64,000 bases of DNA from assembly GCF_014695585.1 (NCBI RefSeq), contig NZ_JACJON010000067.1:62001-126000 (forward strand), written 5' to 3'. The notes under the pieces were generated by a model. That model was given only the letters and a program-made list of their open reading frames with translations, was not told where the DNA came from and searched no databases. How positions within the stretch are numbered: position 1 is the stretch's first letter; each line of letters opens with the position of its first letter. A program made the position numbers and the translations under genes. Origin of the DNA: Microcoleus sp. FACHB-831. Its GTDB lineage: Bacteria; Cyanobacteriota; Cyanobacteriia; Cyanobacteriales; FACHB-T130. This document shows positions 35,148 through 43,099 of the stretch, piece after piece.

Positions 35148-35768
35148 ATGATGAAACACTCAGACAGTTGTTTCTGTGAACTTGCACCTTTGTACGCGCT
35201 CGACATCCTCGAAGAGCAAGCTCGTCGTGTGGTTGAGCAATGTATGGCGGAGTTGCCAGAGTTGGAGATTGAGTTAGAAGAATTTCACTTAGGTGTTGCT
35301 GCTATACCCTACAGTCTTCCTGATGTGGCGATCGCTCCGTGTGTCAAAGATCGGCTGTTCCAGCGTATTGCCAATGTAGATATTTTGGATGAAACATCTC
35401 TACATACTACCGCGATCGCTCCCCCGCCAATTGCGCCTCCCGTACCCCCTTTTACCGTGCGTGCGGGTGATGTGCGCTGGAGAAATCACCCAGTTCCAGG
35501 CGTGACGATGGCTAGGCTCAATGTAGACAAAGCTAAACGCGAAATTGTCTGCCTGCTTCGTGCCGAACCTGGTGTAACTTATCCCCCCCATCGCCACGCT
35601 GCTGTTGAAGAAATCTTTATGCTCGAAGGCGATTTAGAGGTAGATGGCGAAGTTTATGGCAGGGGTGACTACATTCGCTCGTCTCCAGGATCTATTCACA
35701 GTCCGTATACTTCTACTGGTTGTATGTTTTTTATCCGCACCTCGATAGATGATGAAATGCTTAATTGA
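35148..35768 (+). CDS. ChrR-like cupin anti-sigma factor with lost N-terminal zinc site
   Basis: A 206-residue protein. The C-terminal ~110 residues are a ChrR-type cupin: PGVTYPPHRHAAVEEIFMLEG with His/His/Glu ligands and a later His in GSIHSPYT. In the N-terminal anti-sigma domain, where ChrR and other ZAS proteins have HxxxCxxC, this protein reads CMAELPEL, so the zinc ligands are replaced (Cys32 is the only Cys of that stretch). It should bind and hold the upstream sigma factor; the cupin may sense singlet oxygen or organic peroxides. It ends ~75 bp before a strong terminator. Confidence 0.88.
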   Translation: MMKHSDSCFCELAPLYALDILEEQARRVVEQCMAELPELEIELEEFHLGVAAIPYSLPDVAIAPCVKDRLFQRIANVDILDETSLHTTAIAPPPIAPPVPPFTVRAGDVRWRNHPVPGVTMARLNVDKAKREIVCLLRAEPGVTYPPHRHAAVEEIFMLEGDLEVDGEVYGRGDYIRSSPGSIHSPYTSTGCMFFIRTSIDDEMLN

Positions 35769-35842
35769 GCAGGTGCAATGTTAATTTTTTTTGCTTTTTT
35801 GGTTCGGTCAACAGATGACAAATTTAAAAGTAGAATAGGCAT

Positions 35843-35870
35843 AAAAAAAGGAGCGATCGCTCCTTTTTTT
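35843..35870. terminator. Perfect palindromic bidirectional terminator with HIP1 core
   Basis: A 28-bp perfect palindrome: seven A, GGAGCGATCGCTCC, seven T. It works for the anti-sigma gene (+) and for the convergent gene ending at 35901 (-). Confidence 0.95.
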
Positions 35871-35900
35871 ATAGGAATGCCCAACCTAGCTACGGTATAA

Positions 35901-36497
35901 TTACAAAAAACGTAAATTGCCAAAAGTTGCTCCCGCACGGACGTGATCGTTTGACGCGATCGCGGAAGTTGGCATTCCCGGCAAACAAACAGTCAGAAAC
36001 GACAAAGTAACCTTCCAGGCCAATTTTCCCCGCCTAGCTAATAGTATATAAAAACGAGCTAAGGCAGGGAATGAATTCGGTGGTTCTATAGCCGCAACCC
36101 CCCGCACCAAGTACACTTCATCTACTGATAGATGTCGCGCTAAAGGCACGCAGCTACCATCATGCTCCCATTCCAGAAGCTGGGGGTGCGGATCGACAGA
36201 ACTCAAGATTGGCAAAATTGGGAAACCCGTGACAAGAACCATAGCTTCGACCCATTCTCTAAGCGGGCAGCTAGGGTTTACATTGTCCATAGAACTAACA
36301 ATTAGCCACTCTGTAGGATGGCTACCCGCAAAGATATGTTCGACCTGCATCGCTGTTTCTTCTACCTGTGGTGTGTTCGACCACCCCTGGCGCAGATGCA
36401 AAGCGTATTTTAGTGCATCGCTCTTGACGGCTTGAGTAGGCCAATTATCAAGGATTGCTGGCTGAGTCCAGATAGGAAGAGCGTCTAGTTGAAGCAT
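35901..36497 (-). CDS. Cyanobacterial protein of unknown function
   Basis: A 198-residue soluble protein with no signal peptide or membrane segment. Features: LDALPIWTQPAILDNWP, HIFAGSHPTEWLIVSSMDN, LREWVEAMVLVTGFPILPIL, HLSVDEVYLVRGVAAIEPP. These look like a conserved domain, but I do not recognise the family. The last ~50 residues are less ordered. Start chosen at the ATG (36497); an in-frame TTG lies one codon upstream. The gene is convergent with the anti-sigma gene and shares its terminator. Confidence 0.7.
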   Translation of the reverse strand: MLQLDALPIWTQPAILDNWPTQAVKSDALKYALHLRQGWSNTPQVEETAMQVEHIFAGSHPTEWLIVSSMDNVNPSCPLREWVEAMVLVTGFPILPILSSVDPHPQLLEWEHDGSCVPLARHLSVDEVYLVRGVAAIEPPNSFPALARFYILLARRGKLAWKVTLSFLTVCLPGMPTSAIASNDHVRAGATFGNLRFL

Positions 36498-36661
36498 CAA
36501 TTTTTGGGAACGCTTGGGATAGAGCTGGTATTCAAGCCATCGCGGTTACATCTGAGTAACTAGACTTTGGCTTGCTTAACCATTCATATCTCTGAGCCTT
36601 GGGGAGGTATGCAAAAATTTGGTGCTTTGAGAAGTGATTCGGTCAAATCAAAGCCCCAGTT

Positions 36662-38833
36662 CTACCAGCCTCTAACTAATTTCGCCACCTCCTCAACATC
36701 CAGACAATCTAGGGCAAATGCTTTGCGAAGCAGGTTGTTAGGAACAAATTCATCATACTTTTGCAGTTTTGGGGCTTCTTCAGCACTAACTAAATCATCT
36801 GCTGTAAGCCTTCTTGCCGCAAAACCAACTATTTCATCTTTAAGTGCATTAAAGTTTTCCTTGCCTAATTTAACATTCAGAAAATATGGAGAACGGCCTC
36901 CCATACTTCTGATGTCTAAAGACTCCCTGCACAAGGAATTCAAAAATCTTTCTAGCGTGTTGTAAGCTACAGTACCCATCCAAGGAAAAATACAGCAAGT
37001 CTTGCCTTCTAAGGGAATAATATTACTTTTGTCCAATCCAGCAAGTTTAGCCAACTGGCGAGCCGCATTCAGGCGCTTTTTAGCATTACTCTGCAAGTAG
37101 GTATATTCAATATCCTCAAAAAGCACTCTTCGCATCCGTTGCAAAATTTTAGTATGAATGGTGATACTGCCCCCATACCAAGAAATATTAGCCGAGCCTT
37201 CAGAACGCTTAACAAAAACTGTTTTTGCTTTAAAATCCACATTTAAAACTTCCCAAGTTCTACCTGCCAAAGCAAATTTGTTTCCAGCGGGCGGTGGCTT
37301 GATAATACTTCCAATTTCAATATGGTCATCTCTGACGAGATACTCCACATTGTCAGGAAACACAGCATAAAACTGAAACTTCTTCACAAGCTTTTCACCT
37401 GTCAAACCTAAGAGCAGTTTGCCCCGGTCAGTTTCCTGAATATGATCGATATCAATTAAATAGCGCAGCAATTGTTTAAAATCTTCTTTAGAGATAGCAG
37501 CAAAAGGTGGCAAAGTTAGAACTTGCTGTGCTAAAGCAGCGGGTGAAAGTTCCCCCATAGCTGCCAGAATACTCATTGTTTGGTGGTATAAAAGGCTGAA
37601 GGGATACTTAACAGGATGTATTGGCTCAATCCACCGTTCTTCTAAGTAAAGTTGGATAATAGCAATGCACTGCAAAAGTTGCCAAGGAATTTGATCGGGA
37701 AGCGGTTCTTCTCCTAATGGCTCATCTTCAGCGCAAATAAAACGCATATCCGCAGCACCGCCACGCCTCCCCGCACGTCCCAATCTTTGCAAGAAGCTGG
37801 ATACAGAGAATGGTGCTTCTAATTGAATCACGCGATCCAATTGCCCGATATCAATTCCTAATTCAAGCGTCAGCGTTGCAGCGGTGACTGATGCAGTATC
37901 AAGTTCGCGCATTTCATACTCAGCGGCTTCTCTTAAATGAGCAGAAATGCTGCCGTGATGGACGTGGTAAATGTCTGGTAATCCTTGGGTTTCGGCGATT
38001 TGACGCAGGCTTGATATAACTGATTCTGTTGCAGAGCGATTATTAGCAAAAATTAGGCATTTTTTAAATTTGGTATTGTCGAAGATATACCTAAAGTAAG
38101 GATTATTTATGTCGGGTTTATCAGCTTCTGGAATGTAAAAATGTTCTAGAGAAAAGTAAACTTTGCGTTGTCCGCCTTTAAGATCAGGAGTAATGACGGG
38201 TTTGCTAGTGCGATCGCTCAACCATTCTTCAGCCAGCGAATAATCGCCAAGCGTAGCCGATAACCCAATTCTACGCGGCGGCGTTTGCACAAATCTCGAC
38301 AAACGTGCTAACTGGCAAAGAATCTGGCATCCGCGTTCAGAACCCATAAACGCATGGATTTCATCAATAATTACAAACCGCAAATCTCCGAACAGACGTA
38401 CCAGTTCGGTATTCTTATTAATCAACAGACTTTCTAAAGATTCCGGCGTAATTTGCAGGATACCTTTCGGATTTTTTATTAACTGCTTTTTACGGCTTTG
38501 AGAAACATCGCCATGCCAATGGCATACAGGAATATCAGCTTCTTTCAAAAGGTCGTTTAAGCGATCGAATTGGTCATTTATTAACGCTTTTATGGGACTA
38601 ATATACAGTACGCCGATACTTTTAGACGGGTTTTGATGCAGTAAAGTCAAAACAGGTAAAAAAGCAGCTTCCGTTTTACCAGAAGCTGTTGCCGCCGCCA
38701 GCAATAAATGAGCATCAGTGTCAAATATTACCCGACAAGCTTCCACTTGAACTGCTCTTAATTCAGTCCAATTCTGGCTGTAGATGTATTCCTGAATAAA
38801 TGGCGCTAGCCTGTCGAAAGGCTGTGTAATCAT
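36662..38833 (-). CDS. Lhr-like DEAD/DEAH helicase (BrxHI-type)
   Basis: A 723-residue superfamily 2 helicase. Visible motifs: I LAAATASGKTEAAFLP, Ia YISPIKALINDQ, Ib TPESLESL, II VIIDEIHAFMGSERG, III GLSATLGD, V ATLTLELGIDIG, VI LQRLGRAGRRGG. The C-terminal ~300 residues hold an Lhr-like winged-helix/beta-barrel region. Lhr-type helicases unwind DNA-RNA or nicked DNA; the BrxHI version occurs beside BrxD in BREX phage-defence loci. Its ATG overlaps the BrxD-like stop (ATGA), so the two are coupled. No methylase, PglZ or PglX homologue is near, so full BREX is absent. Confidence 0.85.
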   Translation of the reverse strand: MITQPFDRLAPFIQEYIYSQNWTELRAVQVEACRVIFDTDAHLLLAAATASGKTEAAFLPVLTLLHQNPSKSIGVLYISPIKALINDQFDRLNDLLKEADIPVCHWHGDVSQSRKKQLIKNPKGILQITPESLESLLINKNTELVRLFGDLRFVIIDEIHAFMGSERGCQILCQLARLSRFVQTPPRRIGLSATLGDYSLAEEWLSDRTSKPVITPDLKGGQRKVYFSLEHFYIPEADKPDINNPYFRYIFDNTKFKKCLIFANNRSATESVISSLRQIAETQGLPDIYHVHHGSISAHLREAAEYEMRELDTASVTAATLTLELGIDIGQLDRVIQLEAPFSVSSFLQRLGRAGRRGGAADMRFICAEDEPLGEEPLPDQIPWQLLQCIAIIQLYLEERWIEPIHPVKYPFSLLYHQTMSILAAMGELSPAALAQQVLTLPPFAAISKEDFKQLLRYLIDIDHIQETDRGKLLLGLTGEKLVKKFQFYAVFPDNVEYLVRDDHIEIGSIIKPPPAGNKFALAGRTWEVLNVDFKAKTVFVKRSEGSANISWYGGSITIHTKILQRMRRVLFEDIEYTYLQSNAKKRLNAARQLAKLAGLDKSNIIPLEGKTCCIFPWMGTVAYNTLERFLNSLCRESLDIRSMGGRSPYFLNVKLGKENFNALKDEIVGFAARRLTADDLVSAEEAPKLQKYDEFVPNNLLRKAFALDCLDVEEVAKLVRGW

Positions 38834-40161
38834 AGTGTAAATTCTGCTAATTCACCGTCTGCATCCACATCGGAATCTTTGCTGGCTGATGTAAGTTTGA
38901 AATCAGAACCGTGTATTAATTCGCTCAAAGAAATAGTTGGGTTTTCTCTGAGAATATTTAACACGCTGATAAAGTCGCGTACTACTTCGCGCGGGGTTGC
39001 CAATTTATCAGCACCTAGACGACTTGTAATCTCCTGCATGAATTCCTGGAAGTCTTTAGCTTTGAGAGTTTTTTCGTAATTAAAATGAGTGGCGTGAACG
39101 TCGGATAAGCGTTTCAAAAGTTCTGTTAATTCTTGAGAAGTTAATGGATCTAACTGGATGGCTGCTCCAGAAGTATCTTGAATTCCCTCTCTAACAAAGC
39201 GGCTTTTTGCCAAGCGAGTCCGCCAAGCTTCATCGCTGTAAAGTCCTCGTCGCTTGTCTTCTAAAAATTGAGGAGTTCCTCCTAAGAAAATGCCCAAATT
39301 TTCCACACCGCCTTGCATGGTGTCGTTGAACATAGCCAACAACTTGTCGTAATTACTTTGGCGGGAAGCAGCATGAGTAATCTTGAATAAATGAACGGCT
39401 TCGTCAAGCAGAACTAGAAGCCCTTTGTAGCCGATATCAGATACAAACTTAGCAAGCAATTTGATGTAGTCATACCAGCTATCATCGTCAATAATGCTGA
39501 CGCGATCGCCCAAGGCTGACTTAGCCTCAGTCTTAGTAGCAAATTCCCCACGCAACCAACGCAGCGCCGCATCTTTTTTATCGCTATCATCCAATCTATA
39601 ACCGCGCCAATAACTAATAATTACGTTGGCAAAGTCGAATCCGTGAACTAATCCCTCAATTCCCTCTACTACTTCCCTAATTCTCGATTCCACTCGATCG
39701 TCAAAACCTTCATCTTTGGGATTCATGCCGCTATCTTGTGCGACTTGAGTCTGAATTCCAGCAATCCAGCGTTCCAAAATTGGCGGTAGTGCGCCTCCTT
39801 CAGGGCGAATTTTAGTAGAAAGATTTTGCATCAACTGACGATAAGTTGCAACCCCTTGACGATTGGTTCCTGCTAATCGGCGTTCGGGGGACAAATCAGC
39901 ATCAGCAACTACAAAATCTCTTTCCATAGCGTGGTTGCGAATCAGTTGCAGCATAAAACTTTTACCTGAACCGTAACGCCCCACAATAAACCGAAATGCC
40001 CCCCCGCCTTCAGCAATGTTATCCAGATCTTGTAATAAAGCTGCGGTTTCTTTTTCGCGCCCTACAGCAACGTGTTCGATACCAACTTTCGGCACAACTC
40101 CTGTACCGAGGGCATTTATCAAGCCAGTTGATACTCTTTTAGGAATTTTTAGCTTTGCCAT
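38830..40161 (-). CDS. P-loop ATPase of the DUF2791 / BrxD type
   Basis: A 443-residue ATP-binding protein. Walker A GRYGSGKSFML (residues 61-71), Walker B GLLVLLDEAVHLFK. Other conserved segments: RVSTGLINALGTGVVPKVG at the start, VADADLSPERRLAG, MFNDTMQGGVENLGIFLGG, EDKRRGLYSDEAWRTRLA. The pattern matches BrxD-like ORC/STAND-type ATPases. The ATG at 40161 follows an in-frame TTG nine bases upstream. Coupled to the helicase gene by ATGA overlap. A 236-bp gap with a composite repeat separates it from the upstream TerB-C-like coiled-coil gene on the same strand. Confidence 0.85.
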   Translation of the reverse strand: MAKLKIPKRVSTGLINALGTGVVPKVGIEHVAVGREKETAALLQDLDNIAEGGGAFRFIVGRYGSGKSFMLQLIRNHAMERDFVVADADLSPERRLAGTNRQGVATYRQLMQNLSTKIRPEGGALPPILERWIAGIQTQVAQDSGMNPKDEGFDDRVESRIREVVEGIEGLVHGFDFANVIISYWRGYRLDDSDKKDAALRWLRGEFATKTEAKSALGDRVSIIDDDSWYDYIKLLAKFVSDIGYKGLLVLLDEAVHLFKITHAASRQSNYDKLLAMFNDTMQGGVENLGIFLGGTPQFLEDKRRGLYSDEAWRTRLAKSRFVREGIQDTSGAAIQLDPLTSQELTELLKRLSDVHATHFNYEKTLKAKDFQEFMQEITSRLGADKLATPREVVRDFISVLNILRENPTISLSELIHGSDFKLTSASKDSDVDADGELAEFTL

Positions 40162-40245
40162 CTGACTCAACTTAATTTATTCGCAGATACTATCAGGTTA
40201 ACAATTAACAGACCTTTAATATCGATGTCCTGGGGAATGCAATTC

Positions 40246-40364
40246 GCGGCTATAAAAACCCCCGTTCTCTCAAACTGGAAGTCTGGGGCTATACAAACAA
40301 AGTCCGCCTGCGCGGATTAAATTTTCTTAAACCCTTGCTTCGCGGGTTTTGCCTGTATAGCCGC
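40246..40364. repeat. Composite palindromic intergenic repeat
   Basis: Outer arms GCGGCTATA (40246-40254) and TATAGCCGC (40356-40364) enclose an inner copy of GGCTATACA (40287-) and two hairpins, TCCGC-CTGC-GCGGA (40303-40316) and one with AACCC/GGGTT arms. It fills most of the gap between the coiled-coil and BrxD-like genes. Such composite hairpins recur in filamentous cyanobacterial genomes. Confidence 0.7.
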
Positions 40365-40406
40365 TATTACGAACATCCGCAGGTACTTTAATAACCATTA
40401 TTTTAT

Positions 40407-41552
40407 CTATGCATAGGTTTGAAGCATCTTTTTGACTGTTGTTATATACTCCTCTGTAATAATAGGAGGCTTTGATGCCGAACCGGGTTCGAGAATCAGA
40501 TCTCCAATAATATTCATAGCACGTTCGTTTATAGAATCAATCAATAGTTCTGGCATTGTTATATTCTCCTCAGCAATTTTTTTTATCGTTGCCGCTGGAT
40601 TATCTTCCTCTGCTATAGCTTTGAGTATCTGAATTTCGTATTTATGTAGTTGCTTGATAAATTTATTCAATTCAGGTGGTAAATCTTCTTGTAGCTTTTC
40701 CTTGGGTTTCTCTGGTGCAGATATATCCTGAATTAATTTGTCTTTTCCTTTCACTCTTTTGGAAACTTCGTTTGGCATCTCATTCTGCTTACCGCGCACG
40801 GATGAGACTTTTACTCGTACTTGGTTGCGTTCTAGTTGCAGCAAGTTTAAGCTAGATTCAATATTTTGCCTTTCAGCCATTATTGAGAGTAGCGATTTAT
40901 TAAGATCCTCTCTTTCTTGCTTAAGGGTTGCGATGCTGGCCTCTAATGTGGATAATTCAGCTTCTCCTTCGCGTTTTTGTCTTTTAAAATTAGCTATTTC
41001 CTGTTCTAGGGCTTCTTTTTCATTTTGTTGCTGTGTAATTTTAGATTGTTTTTTATTCAGTTCTTTTTCTAGGGAATTAAGGCTAGATTCTAGTTTTTGT
41101 TTTTCTACTGTTATAGTCGATAGCGATCGCTGCAATTCTGTTTCCCGTCGTCCAAGTAACTGAACTTCGCTTATTAAAGTATGCGATTGTTCTTCTAGTT
41201 GATATTTGTAGCCTCCTAAAACTGCTACCTCACGATTCAATACCTCTTTATGGCTATATGTTTCTGCTACTTGGTTTTGTAACTGAATTATTGTTGATTC
41301 TAAATAATCTAGTTCGTCTTCTAAATCTATTCTTTCTTCATCAATAAGTTGAATTTCATTTTCTAAAGAATTTATTTGCTGTTTTTGTCTAATGCTTACA
41401 ACTATAGCCCCTGCATAGGTAGCAGGTACAGTAATTAAACCTGCGAGCAATGCTTGTGTAATGTCTCGGTTGACAAGGAACCCAAGACCGCAGCTTACAC
41501 TGAAGGCAACTGAACCGAGAAGTATCCGATTGATTACCTTGGCTGATTGCAT
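40407..41552 (-). CDS. Membrane-anchored coiled-coil protein with TerB-C-like C-terminus
   Basis: A 381-residue protein. Two hydrophobic helices (about residues 9-26 and 31-50; SVAFSVSCGLGFLV, ALLAGLITVPATYAGAIVV) form a membrane hairpin. Residues ~53-240 are a long coiled coil. A charged linker follows, then a C-terminal ~85-residue domain (IQILKAIAEEDNPAATIKKI, LIDSINERAMNIIGDLILE, IITEEYITTVKKML) that resembles TerB-C, the domain found in Ter-linked stress systems. It lies directly upstream of the BrxD/helicase pair on the same strand. It may be the membrane platform or sensor of that pair; that is inference. The coil could also be a generic scaffold. Confidence 0.7.
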   Translation of the reverse strand: MQSAKVINRILLGSVAFSVSCGLGFLVNRDITQALLAGLITVPATYAGAIVVSIRQKQQINSLENEIQLIDEERIDLEDELDYLESTIIQLQNQVAETYSHKEVLNREVAVLGGYKYQLEEQSHTLISEVQLLGRRETELQRSLSTITVEKQKLESSLNSLEKELNKKQSKITQQQNEKEALEQEIANFKRQKREGEAELSTLEASIATLKQEREDLNKSLLSIMAERQNIESSLNLLQLERNQVRVKVSSVRGKQNEMPNEVSKRVKGKDKLIQDISAPEKPKEKLQEDLPPELNKFIKQLHKYEIQILKAIAEEDNPAATIKKIAEENITMPELLIDSINERAMNIIGDLILEPGSASKPPIITEEYITTVKKMLQTYA

Positions 41553-41741
41553 ATTGCTTATTGTTAGCAGAATTAACTTGTTGAAAGATGAGCTGAAGCT
41601 AGGCAGGATTTTGATATAGCAGAAGCGATCGCCTGCTTTGCGGCTGGCTTAACTTCTTTTGCTGGCTCTTGCTTAGTCACGAGTCTCCAAGCCTTATTCC
41701 ACAGTAACGGTTGTTGCTAATTATGTGTTTAATATATGAGC

Positions 41742-43088
41742 TTATGACCCAAAAAGTGCCAAATCTGCTCGGAGGAAGTCAACAAATTGTCGTGCTGTTC
41801 GCCCAGAGCGACCGTTGTGACGAGTTGCCCACTGTAGGGCGCGATAATCTAAATCATCCTCGCTCAGGTTAATTCCCTGTTGCGCTGCGAGATGTCGAAC
41901 AATGTTTAAGTAGGTATTTTGATCGGCAGATTCAAACGTTAGAGTAAGACCGAAGCGATCGCTAAACGATAATTTCTCCTGAACAGTATCCCACGCATGG
42001 ACTTCATCACCATCGCGGGGAGCGGGTCTATCTGCAAAAAACTCCCTAATCAAATGTCGTCGATTAGAAGTCGCATACACCACCACATTTTGAGGACGTG
42101 CCGTTATATTCCCCTCCAAAACAACTTTTAGCGCCTTAAAAGCATCATCATCTTCCTCAAAAGAAAGATCGTCAACAAATATAATGAACTTTTGGGGTAC
42201 GCCGCGCAACTTTTCCACAATCTCAGGTAAAGCTTTTAATTCAGATTTAGCAACTTCTATCAGACGCAGTTGGCTGTCTTCATACTGGTTCAACAATCCC
42301 TTCACCAAAGAAGATTTACCAGAACCACGACTGCCATAAAGTAATACGTGAAGTGCTGGATAACCTGCTAATAAAAATTCTGTATTTTTCAGCAAAGCAT
42401 CTCGCTGGGACTCATAGCCGACTAATTCTGTAACTTTCACTGGATCGGCGTGTGGAATGCCAATCATCTGCCCAGATTGCCAGCGAAAAGCGCGATATTC
42501 AGCAAATATTCCCGTGCCAAATTGCTGATAGTGAGCGGCTAAATCTTCTAACGCATCTGCCCAACTTTCTAGCGTTGCAAGTTTCTCTCGTATAAACAAT
42601 TCATTTTCAGATATAGTCTCCGGTTCTTGATGCCAAACAACTGGCATCAGCGGTATTTGGCAAGCTTCTTGCACCCAGCAACTAATCTGGGCAGAAGGGC
42701 AATCATAGATACTTTGCAAGGCTTGTAAATCGCGCTGTGCGGCGTCTACTAAAGCTGGGGGCAAATCTGACAACGACGCCTTCTGGGCTTGTTGAGTAAA
42801 GGGGTTATCGTCTTTGAGGATTTGGGCGATCAAATACTCTTGCCAGCTTTGATTGCTAGCAGCTTGGGCTTTAAACCAACGCGAGTATGACTCTAGATAA
42901 CTAAATCCATCGCGATCCGGCTGGCGTAAGGTTTGCAGCAGTTCGAGAAACGCGATGCCTACTTCGCCACTGAGGACAGATTGATAAAGCAACAGTGACG
43001 CGGCTTCGCGTTGGAGGGATTGAATTGAAGCAATCGTTGAAGCATCCATTTTAGGTATGGTAGCAGCGATCGCTCCTGCTACACTCAA
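41742..43088 (-). CDS. DUF815 family AAA+ ATPase
   Basis: A 448-residue protein. The C-terminal 230 residues are an AAA+ domain of the DUF815 type: VGYESQRDALLKNTEFLLAG, Walker A LLYGSRGSGKSSLVKG, Walker B FIIFVDDLSFEEDD, NVVVYATSNRRHLIREFF, FSDRFGLTLTF. The N-terminal half is helical and cyanobacteria-specific. Function unknown. The TTG start at 43088 is preceded by AGGGA at good spacing and begins 11 bp after the upstream kinase stop; an ATG at 43049 is the alternative. It is the second gene of a run of five minus-strand genes that includes the BrxD-like pair. Confidence 0.85.
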   Translation of the reverse strand: MSVAGAIAATIPKMDASTIASIQSLQREAASLLLYQSVLSGEVGIAFLELLQTLRQPDRDGFSYLESYSRWFKAQAASNQSWQEYLIAQILKDDNPFTQQAQKASLSDLPPALVDAAQRDLQALQSIYDCPSAQISCWVQEACQIPLMPVVWHQEPETISENELFIREKLATLESWADALEDLAAHYQQFGTGIFAEYRAFRWQSGQMIGIPHADPVKVTELVGYESQRDALLKNTEFLLAGYPALHVLLYGSRGSGKSSLVKGLLNQYEDSQLRLIEVAKSELKALPEIVEKLRGVPQKFIIFVDDLSFEEDDDAFKALKVVLEGNITARPQNVVVYATSNRRHLIREFFADRPAPRDGDEVHAWDTVQEKLSFSDRFGLTLTFESADQNTYLNIVRHLAAQQGINLSEDDLDYRALQWATRHNGRSGRTARQFVDFLRADLALFGS

Positions 43089-43099
43089 ATATAAATTCC

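Noticed and set aside
36662-40161. Calling a complete BREX system
   Set aside because: No PglX methylase, PglZ, BrxA/B/C/L or other subunits are visible in the window.
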